Part shown: piece by piece, positions 17,026 to 25,119 of the stretch
How positions within the stretch are numbered: position 1 is the first letter of the stretch
How the letters are laid out: each line of letters begins with the position of its first letter
Origin: Roseiflexus sp. RS-1
GTDB lineage: Bacteria > Chloroflexota > Chloroflexia > Chloroflexales > Roseiflexaceae
DNA: 64,000 bases
NCBI RefSeq assembly: GCF_000016665.1
Contig: NC_009523.1
Span: 1,860,001-1,924,000, forward strand
Reading direction: 5' to 3'
Made by a program: the position numbers and the translations under genes
Notes under the pieces: model-generated
Database searches by the model: none
Told to the model about the DNA's origin: nothing
The model's input: the letters and a program-made list of their open reading frames with translations, nothing else

Positions 17026-17151
17026 ATGGAGACTGAGCATTTATTCCGCTCTACCGCGCTAGCCGTGGGGCTGAAGCCCTCGGCTATGCGAGGCGAAGCC
17101 CGCCTGCGCGGGCTAGAGCGGGCTGTAGCGGATTATTTACTCAAAGACCAT
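17026..17151 (+). repeat. 116-bp element copy (126 bp with internal insertion)
   Basis: Begins ATGGAGACTGAGCATTTATT and ends CTCAAAGACCAT. It contains the two short hairpins of the family (GGGCTGAAGCCC-type and AGCCCGC-CTGC-GCGGGCT). It is about ten bases longer than the copies at 29865 and 38699 because of an extra GGGCTGTAGC-type stretch near the 3' end. Confidence 0.85.
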
Positions 17152-17268
17152 AAGCCCTCGGCTATGGAATGCAAAGCCCGCCTGCGCGGGCTATACCGGA
17201 TTATTTCTTCAAGGACCATAAGCCCTCGGCTATGAAAGGCGAAGCCCGCCTGCGCGGGCGAGAATCGT
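17152..17268 (+). repeat. Tandem 3' partial units of the 116-bp element
   Basis: Two further units begin AAGCCCTCGGCTATG. The first (17152-17219, 68 bp) ends in GGACCAT; the second is cut short after the GCGGGC hairpin. Partial units joined as GACCAT-AAGCCC also occur at 29792-29864. Confidence 0.85.
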
Positions 17269-17432
17269 GCGCCTTCCTTCCGGAATAGGAGAGACGCCAC
17301 CTCAGGTGCGCACGCCTCCGGCGTGCACCCCGGCAGAGACGCTCCAGCCCCGCAGGGGCTTCCACGCGCTCAGGGAGGGCTTTAGCCCGCATTATGCCCG
17401 ACGACGGACGATGGCGGATTACTTCTCTCGTA

Positions 17433-17452
17433 GACCGAAATTCATTTCGGTC
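17433..17452. repeat. Empty target palindrome of the 116-bp element
   Basis: GACCGAAATTCATTTCGGTC, a 20-bp near-perfect palindrome followed by GCCGTGTGG. The same palindrome at 38689-38824 is split at its exact centre by the 116-bp element, so this copy is an uninserted reference. Confidence 0.8.
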
Positions 17453-17529
17453 GCCGTGTGGGGCGTGCAATTCTGGGAGCGTTCAACCTCTATGGGAACT
17501 GCTACACATCCGCCATGCTGAATGAGCCG

Positions 17530-17607
17530 TGTGGGGCTAAATCCCTCGGCCAGGCGAGGCGAAGCCCGCCTGCGCGGACGAGAGCGGATTATTTCTTCAA
17601 AGACCAT
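17530..17607 (+). repeat. 3' fragment of the 116-bp element
   Basis: A diverged right part beginning GTGTGGGGCTAAATCCCTCG, with the GCCCGCCTGCGCGG hairpin and ending CTTCAAAGACCAT. Confidence 0.8.
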
Positions 17608-17767
17608 ATCATGCCGATCAACATCGGCATCCGATCCCGGAACAAAATTCCCTGATCGCGCGTTTATATGCATGACGACAGGTTCAAGCGCGTAAGAGCG
17701 GCCGCTTGCATCACACACGCTTCTCCCTTGTCGCAGCGTCAATCGAACTCACCAGGAGGGCACGACC

Positions 17768-18733
17768 ATGGCTTCTATCAGATTCATCATCATCGTTGTC
17801 GTGTCGGCGCTGGCGTTGGTTTCGTGCAGTGTAGCGTCATTACCGGCAAGTCAGCCAGCTCAGCCTGAGTTTGTTCCAATACCGACGGCAGCGCCAGCCG
17901 CCGGGGCGCCGGCGCTGGAACGCGGCAGTGGCGCAGCGCCTGAACCTGCGCCCTCGCAGGACATCCCGGCATCAGACCGTCTGATCATCAAGAATGCCTC
18001 GATTTCCCTGGAAGTGGTGAACGTTGGCGAAGCGGAAGCGGCCATTCGCCAGACAGCGGCGCGACTCGGCGGCTTTGTGGTGAGCACAGAAACGTATGGC
18101 ACCGGCGACGCGATGCGGTCAACCATCGTTTTCCGCGTGCCTGCGGCGCGTTTCGATGAGGCGCTCAGCGGCGTGGAAGGGCTGGCGAAGAAGGTGTTGA
18201 GCCGTAATATCAGTGGCGAAGATGTCACCGAAGAGTATGTCGATCTCGAGTCGCGGCTACGCAACCTGGAAGCGACGCGTGACCGTCTATTCGACCTGTT
18301 GCAGCGTACCGACAAGGTTGAAGATGCGCTGCGTGTGAACCAGGCGTTGAGCGATGTTCAGGAGCAGATTGAGCGGATCAAGGGGCGGATGCAATACCTG
18401 CAACGCAGCGCAGCCATGTCGACCATCACCGCAGAACTGCGCCCCGTGCCGCCGCCGCCGTCGATCATCGAGGAAGATGCATGGCAGCCGATCAATGTGG
18501 CGCGTGAGGCGTTGCGCGGCCTGCTCGAATTCGGGCAGGGGTTGGTGAACCTGCTGATCGTTCTGGGTATCTGGACGCCGGTCTGGTTGCCGGTGGTTCT
18601 GTTCGGGCGCTGGAGCTGGCGCAAGATCACGCGCGGCGGGAAGAAACCGGAGCAACCGACGCTGCCAGCGACACCGCCGTCGGCGCCGATGCCTCCATCG
18701 GGCGGCGAAACGGGCAGTGGCGCGTCACAGTAG
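17768..18733 (+). CDS. DUF4349 lipoprotein
   Basis: A 321-residue envelope protein. The signal peptide MASIRFIIIVVVSALALVSC ends in a lipobox. After a Pro/Ala linker comes the DUF4349 domain: LIIKNASISLEVVNVGEAE, GGFVVSTETYG, FRVPAARFDEALSGVEGLAKKVL, SEDVTEEYVDLESRLRNLEATRDRL, then a coiled-coil (DVQEQIERIKGRMQYLQ). A membrane segment lies near residues 255-280 (GLVNLLIVLGIWTPVWLPVVLFG) with a Pro-rich cytoplasmic tail. Lipid plus membrane helix would hold both ends at the membrane. An AGGAGGG precedes the start. Function of the family is not known. Confidence 0.9.
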   Translation: MASIRFIIIVVVSALALVSCSVASLPASQPAQPEFVPIPTAAPAAGAPALERGSGAAPEPAPSQDIPASDRLIIKNASISLEVVNVGEAEAAIRQTAARLGGFVVSTETYGTGDAMRSTIVFRVPAARFDEALSGVEGLAKKVLSRNISGEDVTEEYVDLESRLRNLEATRDRLFDLLQRTDKVEDALRVNQALSDVQEQIERIKGRMQYLQRSAAMSTITAELRPVPPPPSIIEEDAWQPINVAREALRGLLEFGQGLVNLLIVLGIWTPVWLPVVLFGRWSWRKITRGGKKPEQPTLPATPPSAPMPPSGGETGSGASQ

Positions 18734-18816
18734 CCGATGGTGCATCCACAAGAGAGCAGGCGAAGGCAACCCCTTCGCCTGCTTTGCATGTGTCCTGCGA
18801 ACCCGAACGCCAGCGA

Positions 18817-19668
18817 TTACGCCGCCAGCAGATGCCGGACGTATGCCAGGTTGTCGATGATCCGTTCAGCAGTCGGTCGTTCGGTGGAGAAATCCTCGAA
18901 CGAGAGCCACCCATCGTAGCCAACCGCGCGCAGCGCCCGCATGAGCCCGGAAAGATCGGCAATCCCTTTGCGGAGCGGAGCGAACGTTGCGCGCCATTCC
19001 ACGCTGCCGTCTGCGCGCGTTCCGGTACGCTCCCAGCGCGCATTCTTGATGTGAACGTGCGCCAGGTATGGTCCGAGCGTTTCCAGCCCTAACCGGTACT
19101 GTTCGTACCCCTCGTACACCATGTTGCCAGCATCGTGGATGACCCCCACATCACGTGGATCGAAACCCTCCAGAAATGCGGCGGCAGCGCTGGCGCTCGG
19201 CGTGATGTTGCCCATATGGATTTCGATCAAGGCGCGCACGCCGTAGCGACGCGCCATCGCCGCCACCTCGCGGTACTGTGCCCGACTGCGCTCACGGAGC
19301 GGCAGGTAGGGGGACGTTCCATCGTAACGCGGTACGTTGATCCGGACACCCGGCGCTCCCAGTGCTGCCGTCCCCTGCAACGCCCGCTCAACCGCCGGCA
19401 GATCATCGCAGGTGACGTAGGCGCCCACATTTGGCATTGATAATCCGGCGCTTTCAGTCAGTGCGCGGATGCGTGGGGCATCCTCCACAAAGGTCGTCAG
19501 TGGCCAGGTACATCGGTTTCCCGCCCAGAATCCGGGGCGCCCATCCGCCGATGGCGCCTGATCGGTGACGCGCCATTCGATCCCGTCGTAGCCAGCATCC
19601 CGCAGCGCCGCCACTGCCTCTTCGGGCGTATACTCCGGCAGACCGGCGGTGAAGTACGCACATCGCAC
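18817..19668 (-). CDS. Sugar-phosphate isomerase/epimerase-like TIM-barrel protein
   Basis: About 283 residues, xylose-isomerase-like TIM barrel (AP endonuclease 2 family). Visible family elements are GYDGIEWRV, the metal-site segments RALIEIHMGNITPSA, DVGVIHDAGNMVYEGYE, PYLAHVHIKNARW and the final YDGWLSFEDFS; Glu, Asp, His and Glu in these supply the usual divalent metal ligands. A GTG start at 19668 is chosen because AAGGAG lies seven bases before it; upstream TTG is unlikely. It follows the BKACE gene by 24 bases and is the last gene of the catabolic locus. The substrate cannot be told from the sequence. Confidence 0.85.
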   Translation of the reverse strand: MRCAYFTAGLPEYTPEEAVAALRDAGYDGIEWRVTDQAPSADGRPGFWAGNRCTWPLTTFVEDAPRIRALTESAGLSMPNVGAYVTCDDLPAVERALQGTAALGAPGVRINVPRYDGTSPYLPLRERSRAQYREVAAMARRYGVRALIEIHMGNITPSASAAAAFLEGFDPRDVGVIHDAGNMVYEGYEQYRLGLETLGPYLAHVHIKNARWERTGTRADGSVEWRATFAPLRKGIADLSGLMRALRAVGYDGWLSFEDFSTERPTAERIIDNLAYVRHLLAA

Positions 19669-19692
19669 AAATACACTCCTTCCCCTCAAAAC

Positions 19693-20625
19693 CTAGAATC
19701 CAACCAGGTCCTTCCCCTTCAGATTGAGGAATGCGCGAACCTCAGCCGGCGTCGCCGGCTCACGGTCGAACTCGGCTGCGATACGCACGATCTTTTCTAC
19801 CAGTTCATGGTTACGGCCCAGTTTCCCGCGACTGACGAAAATGTTGTCTTCCAGACCAACCCGCGCATGACCGCCGAGCATGATCGCTGCCGTGCACATA
19901 TGGAACTGCTGCGGATACCCAACGCCAATGACCGACCAGTGGTAGTTTTCGGAACCGAAGAGCCGGTTTGCCGTGTCGAGCAGGTGGGTCAGGTCGTACA
20001 GGGTTGCGCGAATGCCGCCGAGAACCCCCATGACGAATTGAAGCCAGATTGGCTTTTCGACCAGCCCTTCCCTGACCATGAAATCGAGGTTGTAGAGATG
20101 CCCGACATCGTAGATCTCGAACTCGGGGCGGGTGTTGGTTTTTTTCATCTCACCCAGGAAATGTTTGATGCTGGCGAACGTATTGGGGAAAATAAAATCT
20201 TCGCTTCCCAGGAGCCACTGCTTTTCCCAGGGAAACTTGTAGTCGCTATCGGCAAAGCGCCTCGCTGCCGGATGCACCGAAAAGTTCATCGACCCCATGT
20301 TGCACGTTGCCAGTTCGGGTTGCCACATCGGTACGACGCGCACCCGATCCGCTGGCGTCATCCCGACGCCGCCGCCGGTTGTGGTGCAGATGACGGCATC
20401 GGTGCGGGCTTTGATCGCTTTCAGGATCTCGCCAAACAGTTCCATGTCCGATGATGGCGCGCCGTTGGCAGGGTTGCGTGCATGGATGTGGATGATCGCC
20501 GCGCCTGCGCGCGCGCACTGCTCTGCATCCTCTGCCAGTTGCTCGATCGTGTACGGCAGGTATGGCGTCTGGGTCGGCACCGTGACCGCGCCGGTCAGCG
20601 CGGCAGTGATGATGACCTTGTTCAC
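19693..20625 (-). CDS. BKACE family enzyme (beta-keto acid cleavage, DUF849)
   Basis: A 310-residue enzyme of the 3-keto-5-aminohexanoate cleavage family, which condenses a beta-keto acid with acetyl-CoA to give acetoacetate and a new CoA ester. The start MNKVIITAALTGAVTVP, the zinc ligands His46 and His48 in IIHIHARNP, CTTTGGG and the C-terminal VGLEDNIFVSRG are the family marks. BKACE enzymes vary widely in substrate and the neighbours (Liv transporter, cyclase, TIM-barrel isomerase) suggest an imported amino acid or its keto acid, but none identifies it. Confidence 0.93.
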   Translation of the reverse strand: MNKVIITAALTGAVTVPTQTPYLPYTIEQLAEDAEQCARAGAAIIHIHARNPANGAPSSDMELFGEILKAIKARTDAVICTTTGGGVGMTPADRVRVVPMWQPELATCNMGSMNFSVHPAARRFADSDYKFPWEKQWLLGSEDFIFPNTFASIKHFLGEMKKTNTRPEFEIYDVGHLYNLDFMVREGLVEKPIWLQFVMGVLGGIRATLYDLTHLLDTANRLFGSENYHWSVIGVGYPQQFHMCTAAIMLGGHARVGLEDNIFVSRGKLGRNHELVEKIVRIAAEFDREPATPAEVRAFLNLKGKDLVGF

Positions 20626-20642
20626 CGCTCGTTCCTTTCTAG

Positions 20643-21347
20643 TTACAATCCCAAATACGCACTGCGAATAGCGTCGTCGGCGCGTAGTTCGTCCGCCGAT
20701 CCGCTACGCACGATCCGTCCATTTTCCATTACATATGCGCGATGAGCAATGTCAAGCGCCTGGTGCACTTCCTGTGAGACAAGCAGGATGGTCATTCCTT
20801 CTGCATTCAGGTGTGTCAGAACCTCCATCATCGCTTCCACCAGCACCGGCGCCAGACCAAGCGACGGTTCATCGAGCATGAGGAGTTTCGGTTGCGCCAT
20901 TAATGCGCGCCCGATGGCGACCATCTGCTGTTCGCCGCCGCTGAGGGTGCCAGCATCCTGCCGCCAGCGTTCTTTCAGGCGCGGAAACAGGCGATAGACG
21001 CGCTCCAGCGCGTGATGGCGCTGTGCGCGTGCAGCCGGAAGGTAAGCGCCGAGTTCCAGGTTTTCGATAACGCGCATACGCGGAAATAGAGCGCGTCCCT
21101 CCGGAACGTGAATCACACCGCGTCGGCAGATGTCGTGCGGGGGGAGACCGGTGATCATTTCGCCCATGAATCGGATCGCACCAGACAACGGCTTCATCAG
21201 TCCCGAAATCGTCTTGAGCAGCGTCGTCTTACCGGCGCCGTTCGAGCCGATCAGGGCGACGATCTCGCCTTCGCGCACCTCCAGCGACACGTCCCACAAG
21301 ACTTGAAGCGTGTCGTAGGCGACATTCAGATGCTCAACGTGCAGCAT
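20643..21347 (-). CDS. livF: Branched-chain amino acid-type ABC transporter ATPase LivF
   Basis: 234 residues. Walker A GSNGAGKTTLLKTI, Q-loop region HDICRRGVIHVPEG, signature LSGGEQQM, Walker B LLMLDEPSLGLAP and the switch region LLVSQEVHQAL are all present. The LivF-type stretch HVPEGRALFPRM separates it from LivG. It overlaps the livG end by 14 bp. It should couple ATP hydrolysis to the LivH/LivM pore, but LivM is broken in this genome. Confidence 0.95.
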   Translation of the reverse strand: MLHVEHLNVAYDTLQVLWDVSLEVREGEIVALIGSNGAGKTTLLKTISGLMKPLSGAIRFMGEMITGLPPHDICRRGVIHVPEGRALFPRMRVIENLELGAYLPAARAQRHHALERVYRLFPRLKERWRQDAGTLSGGEQQMVAIGRALMAQPKLLMLDEPSLGLAPVLVEAMMEVLTHLNAEGMTILLVSQEVHQALDIAHRAYVMENGRIVRSGSADELRADDAIRSAYLGL

Positions 21348-22062
21348 ACGTCTTTCCCAGATAGACGCTGATCACGTGTGGGTCGGCAGCAATGGCGGAT
21401 GGTGCGCCCTCGGCAATTTTTTCGCCGTAGCTCAGCACGATGATGCGTTCACAGGTTTCCATCAGCGCCTTGAGGACGTGTTCGACCATGATGATGGTCA
21501 CGCCGAACTGGCTGCGAATGCGGGCGATCAGGTCGATAGCGCCGCGCACTTCGGTTGGATTGAGTCCGGCAAACACCTCGTCGAGCAGGAGCACACGCGG
21601 TTGGATCGAGAGCGCGCGTGCGATCTCCAGGCGCTTTTTTTCCGCCAGCGTCAGGTTGCGCGCCAGCGTATCGGCGCGCTGTTCCAGCCCGACGAATTCG
21701 ACCAGCTCCCTGGCGCGGCGGTCGGCGACGGCGATGCTGCGCTCACCGCGTCCGTAGAGCGCACCGACCCGCACATTCTCGACGACGGTCATACCGGTGA
21801 AGGGGCGAACGATCTGAAACGTTCGTGCGATCCCCATCTGTGCGACAGTGTGCGGTCTGGCGCCGGTAATGTCGCGCCCATCAAAGAAAACGGCGCCTTC
21901 GTCCGGCGGATGGAACCCGGAGATCACGCTGAACAGGGTGCTCTTGCCCGATCCGTTTGGACCGATCAGTCCAACCAGTTCGCCGGCGCCGACCTCGAAA
22001 CTGACGTTCCGCAGCGCCGTAACGCCGCCGAAACGTTTGGTGATGCCAACACCTCGCAGCAT
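21334..22062 (-). CDS. livG: Branched-chain amino acid-type ABC transporter ATPase LivG
   Basis: 242 residues. Walker A GPNGSGKSTLFSVISG, the LivG-type segment MGIARTFQIVRPFTGMTVVENV, a signature region NLTLAEKKRLEIARAL (LTLAE in place of LSGGQ, common in LivG), Walker B VLLLDEVFAGLNPTE and switch MVEHVLKALME. In the same operon as livF, with which it overlaps. Starts 20 bases after the cyclase gene. Confidence 0.95.
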   Translation of the reverse strand: MLRGVGITKRFGGVTALRNVSFEVGAGELVGLIGPNGSGKSTLFSVISGFHPPDEGAVFFDGRDITGARPHTVAQMGIARTFQIVRPFTGMTVVENVRVGALYGRGERSIAVADRRARELVEFVGLEQRADTLARNLTLAEKKRLEIARALSIQPRVLLLDEVFAGLNPTEVRGAIDLIARIRSQFGVTIIMVEHVLKALMETCERIIVLSYGEKIAEGAPSAIAADPHVISVYLGKTYAAR

Positions 22063-22082
22063 AGCGCGTCCCGCTAGATGGC

Positions 22083-22847
22083 TTACAGATCGTCAAAAAT
22101 CGCCACGACCCGCGTCCAACCGGCGCTGCCGCCGGTGAGTTTGACCGGGAAGCAGGCGACCTTGAACCCGAAAGGACGCGGCAGCGCGTCGAGGTTGGCA
22201 AGTTTCTCGATGTGGCAGTACTCAAGGTCGCGCCCGACACGATGCGCCTCCCAGATCACCGAGGGGTCGCCGGTCTGCTGAAAGCGCTCTTTCATCGCCC
22301 AGAACGGTTGATCCCACCCCCAGGCGTCGATGCCCATGGTGCGAATGCCCTGCTCGATCAACCAGCGGGTTGCGGCAGCGCTCATGCCAGCGCCGGCAGC
22401 AAAATACTCCGCCTGTCCCCATAGTTTATCCGCGCCGGTCTGGATCAGCACGATGTCGCCCGGTTTGAGCGTATACCCAATCGCGTCGAGCGCTGTGCGC
22501 AGATCGTCGATGTCGATGAGACTGCCACGCGGCTTGTGGCGCATATCGAGCACAACCCCATCGCCGTAGAACCATTCGAGCGGCATTTCATCGATGGTGC
22601 GGGCGCGCGCGCCGCCACATGTCGGGTAGTAGTGCCACGGCGCATCAACGTGGGTGCCGGCGTGGGCGCGAATTGTCACCTGATCGTTCGCCCACCCGTT
22701 GCCTTCAGGAAGATCATCGACCGTTGCGCCAAAAAAACTCGCCATGAACGCCGCCGTCTGTTTGTGATCGATATGCTCGACCTGCACCGGCTCGACTTCG
22801 CTGGGACTCATCTCGGTCGGAACGCTGAGATCAAAGATTTTCATCAT
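22083..22847 (-). CDS. Cyclase family (kynurenine-formamidase-like) metal-dependent hydrolase
   Basis: 254 residues. It carries the cyclase-family metal motif HAGTHVDAPWHYYP (HxGTHxDxPxH) at about residues 65-78, preceded by FDLSVPTEM, and a second conserved region DIVLIQTGADKLWGQ and IRTMGIDAWGWDQPF. Members include arylformamidases and isatin or carbamoyl hydrolases. Its position between transporter genes suggests hydrolysis of the imported compound or a cyclic intermediate. An AGGAGG precedes the start. Substrate unknown. Confidence 0.88.
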   Translation of the reverse strand: MMKIFDLSVPTEMSPSEVEPVQVEHIDHKQTAAFMASFFGATVDDLPEGNGWANDQVTIRAHAGTHVDAPWHYYPTCGGARARTIDEMPLEWFYGDGVVLDMRHKPRGSLIDIDDLRTALDAIGYTLKPGDIVLIQTGADKLWGQAEYFAAGAGMSAAATRWLIEQGIRTMGIDAWGWDQPFWAMKERFQQTGDPSVIWEAHRVGRDLEYCHIEKLANLDALPRPFGFKVACFPVKLTGGSAGWTRVVAIFDDL

Positions 22848-22859
22848 GATCCTCCTTCT

Positions 22860-23130
22860 GTTCTGAAAGGGGAGGGGTCATTTGTCCCCTCACCCCCTGC
22901 CCTCTCAAGGTGGATTTCTTAGGAGAGATGGGTGATGTTCTGCATTCCCATGCACCGTTGCCCCTCGTCCCCCCTGCCCCCGTCTCCCACAAGGGGAGAA
23001 GGGGGAGTTCAGGCGTCCCAATGACCGGAACAGGCGATGCAACTCAGGGACTTGCCAAAATCTACACGTGAGAGCATCCCCTCGCTCTCCTTCTCCCACC
23101 GGGGGAACAGGAGGAGTCTGGATGCCTGCA
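22860..23130. repeat. C-rich CCCCTCACCCCC / CTTCTCCC spacer repeats
   Basis: The 377-bp gap between the cyclase gene and livM has no gene. It holds runs of CCCCTCACCCCCTGCCC, CTCCCACAAGGGGAGAAGGGGG and CTCCTTCTCCCACCGGGGG, each able to form a short hairpin. A related sequence is found at 27500-27560. Confidence 0.7.
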
Positions 23131-23224
23131 GCATCGCCCTCGTCTCGGACAGTGACGCTCACCTGCACCGTTCCTGCCCCGCTTCCGGGGTGACCATCAC
23201 CTGGTCTTCGGAAGCGTCCTCGCC

Positions 23225-24238
23225 CTATGCCACCTCGTCGCGCGTTGCCGGATGCCGCGCACGCCGTACTGCAAGCGTCGGAAGATGACGCTGAGCGATA
23301 GACATTAACCCGTCCGGCAGAAACATGATGACGCCGATCAGCAGCACACCGAACACGATCCGCGCGGTTTGCGGCGGCGCATGCGTTGTCAGCATTTCGT
23401 TGACGATCGAGATCACAACTGCGCCGACCAGCGGACCGTACCATGCCAGCCGACCGCCGAAGAGCGCCATCAGCACAATCGTTATTGAGATCGATGTTGC
23501 GAAGACAAATGACGGATCGAGATAACTCTTGTAGTAAGAATACACGCCACCAATAAGACCCGTCAAGAAAGCGCTGAGCATGAATGCCTGCAACTTGAGG
23601 CGCGTCGCATCGACGCCGAGCGTTCCGGCAGCATCTTCGTCCTCGCGGATGGCAGTCAGCCCGACACCCATCTTCGTGCGCGTGATCTGTCGCAGAACCG
23701 CCGTGACGATGATCAGCAGCCCCAGCATCACTTCGTAGAAGATCACGTGACTGGTATAAATGTCAACGCGCAGAAATGGGAGAAACAGCCCGCTCGACCC
23801 CTGGGTGAACGGCAGGTTGAGCGTCAGGGACTACATTGCCAGCCCCAGGATGAGCGTCACCAGGCTGAAGTACGGTCCACGCAGGCGCAGGCAGGGGTAG
23901 CCGACCAGCGCGGCAAACAGCGCCGCGAGCACCCCTGCAATCGGCAATGTCAGAAACGGCGACCAGCCAAAATAGAACAGGAGCAGCGCCGTGGTGTACG
24001 CTCCCAACCCGAAGAACGCCGCGTGGCCGAAACTCAGGTACCCGGCATACCCGCCGATGATATTCCAGCTGCCCGCCAGTGCACCATACATGAAAATGGT
24101 GAACAGAAAGCCGAGCAGATAGATGCCCGGCCCGGCGAGCGGCACGGCGGCGAGCGCCAGCGCAACCCCGATGCCGATCAACGCATCCGGCGCCGGCAAA
24201 CCGAATGATCGCAGTGCACCACGGCGCATCCTCGTCAC
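23225..24238 (-). pseudogene. livM: LivM-type ABC permease, interrupted by an in-frame amber codon
   Basis: One continuous frame of 338 codons encodes a LivM permease, with a TAG at 23829-23831 after LVTLILGLAM. The part before the stop has hydrophobic segments and the LivM signature NIIGGYAGYLSFGHAAFFGLGAY and PCLRLRGPYFSLVTL. The part after resumes directly with SLTLNLPFTQGSSGLFLP and FYEVMLGLLIIVTAV, GLTAIREDEDAAGTLGV and LMALFGGRLAWYGPL, all normal for LivM. So the gene is otherwise well kept. Start is either GTG 24238 or ATG 24229, which has AGGTG upstream. Either the pore is lost, the stop is read through, or the base is a sequencing error. Confidence 0.88.
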
Positions 24239-24243
24239 CTGCT

Positions 24244-25113
24244 CTACCGTTGCAGCAATCCTTGCGGACGCAGAAGCAGCAGCACAATCAACAGTCCAAA
24301 CAGCACGAGATTATTCCACGCCAGCGGGATGAACACACTGCTGATACCGATAATCAGACCGATGATCAATCCCGCAAGCGCCGATCCCAGAATACTGCCG
24401 ACCCCGCCCAGAATGACGACCAGAAAGACGTAGACCAGCCAGCTCAGATGCGTGGCGGGGTCGAAGGTGTAGAGCAACGACATCGCCACACCGCCAACCG
24501 CCGCCGTTGCGACCGCCATCCCATATGCGATGGTCGTGACCCGATCCAGATCGATCCCCGATAACGCCGCGCCCATGGGTTGCTGCCATACTGCGCGCAC
24601 CGCCTTCCCCATAAACGTGCGCTCGGCGAAGAGGTACAATGCGCCGATGGTGACGACCGCCAGACCAAACGCAATCAGATGCGGCGCCTGAACGATCACC
24701 GGACCGACCCGTAGCGTCAAGGCGCTATACGCCGTCTTCAGCACCCGCGGGTCGGGTGTCCAGGCGAGGAGCATGCCGTTCTCAATCACAATGCCCAGTC
24801 CGAAGGTCAGCACCATCGTTGCCAGACCGAGGTCGTGCGCACGTCGCGCCGTTGCCCGGATCAGCAGCGTGTGCATCGCCACGCCAAGCAGAAAGAATGT
24901 CGGGAGCATGACCGGCAGCGCCAGCAGCGGGTCGATCCCCCACCGGTTGAGCGCCCAATAGCCAAGATAGGCAGCCAGCACCGCAAAGGCGCAGTGCGCC
25001 ACGTTGAGCACATGGGTTATGCCCCATGCCATGCTGAAGCCCACGCTCAACACCGCCAGCGCGCCGCCGATCAGCAAGCCACCGGTAAGCGATTGCGCCA
25101 GTTCGTAGAGCAT
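24244..25113 (-). CDS. livH: Branched-chain amino acid-type ABC permease LivH
   Basis: 289 residues, about eight membrane segments. It starts MLYELAQSLTGGLLIGGALAV and has the LivH-type EAA-like region GKAVRAVWQQPMGAALSGIDLDRVTTIAYG and FLVVILGGVGSILGSALAGLIIG. It follows the binding-protein gene by six bases and is itself five bases from livM. Intact. Confidence 0.94.
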   Translation of the reverse strand: MLYELAQSLTGGLLIGGALAVLSVGFSMAWGITHVLNVAHCAFAVLAAYLGYWALNRWGIDPLLALPVMLPTFFLLGVAMHTLLIRATARRAHDLGLATMVLTFGLGIVIENGMLLAWTPDPRVLKTAYSALTLRVGPVIVQAPHLIAFGLAVVTIGALYLFAERTFMGKAVRAVWQQPMGAALSGIDLDRVTTIAYGMAVATAAVGGVAMSLLYTFDPATHLSWLVYVFLVVILGGVGSILGSALAGLIIGLIIGISSVFIPLAWNNLVLFGLLIVLLLLRPQGLLQR

Positions 25114-25119
25114 CGCCGT

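Noticed and set aside
17026-17235. 69-codon open frame in the repeat cluster
   Set aside because: It is made of the repeated element and has no ribosome site; similar frames appear in other copies.
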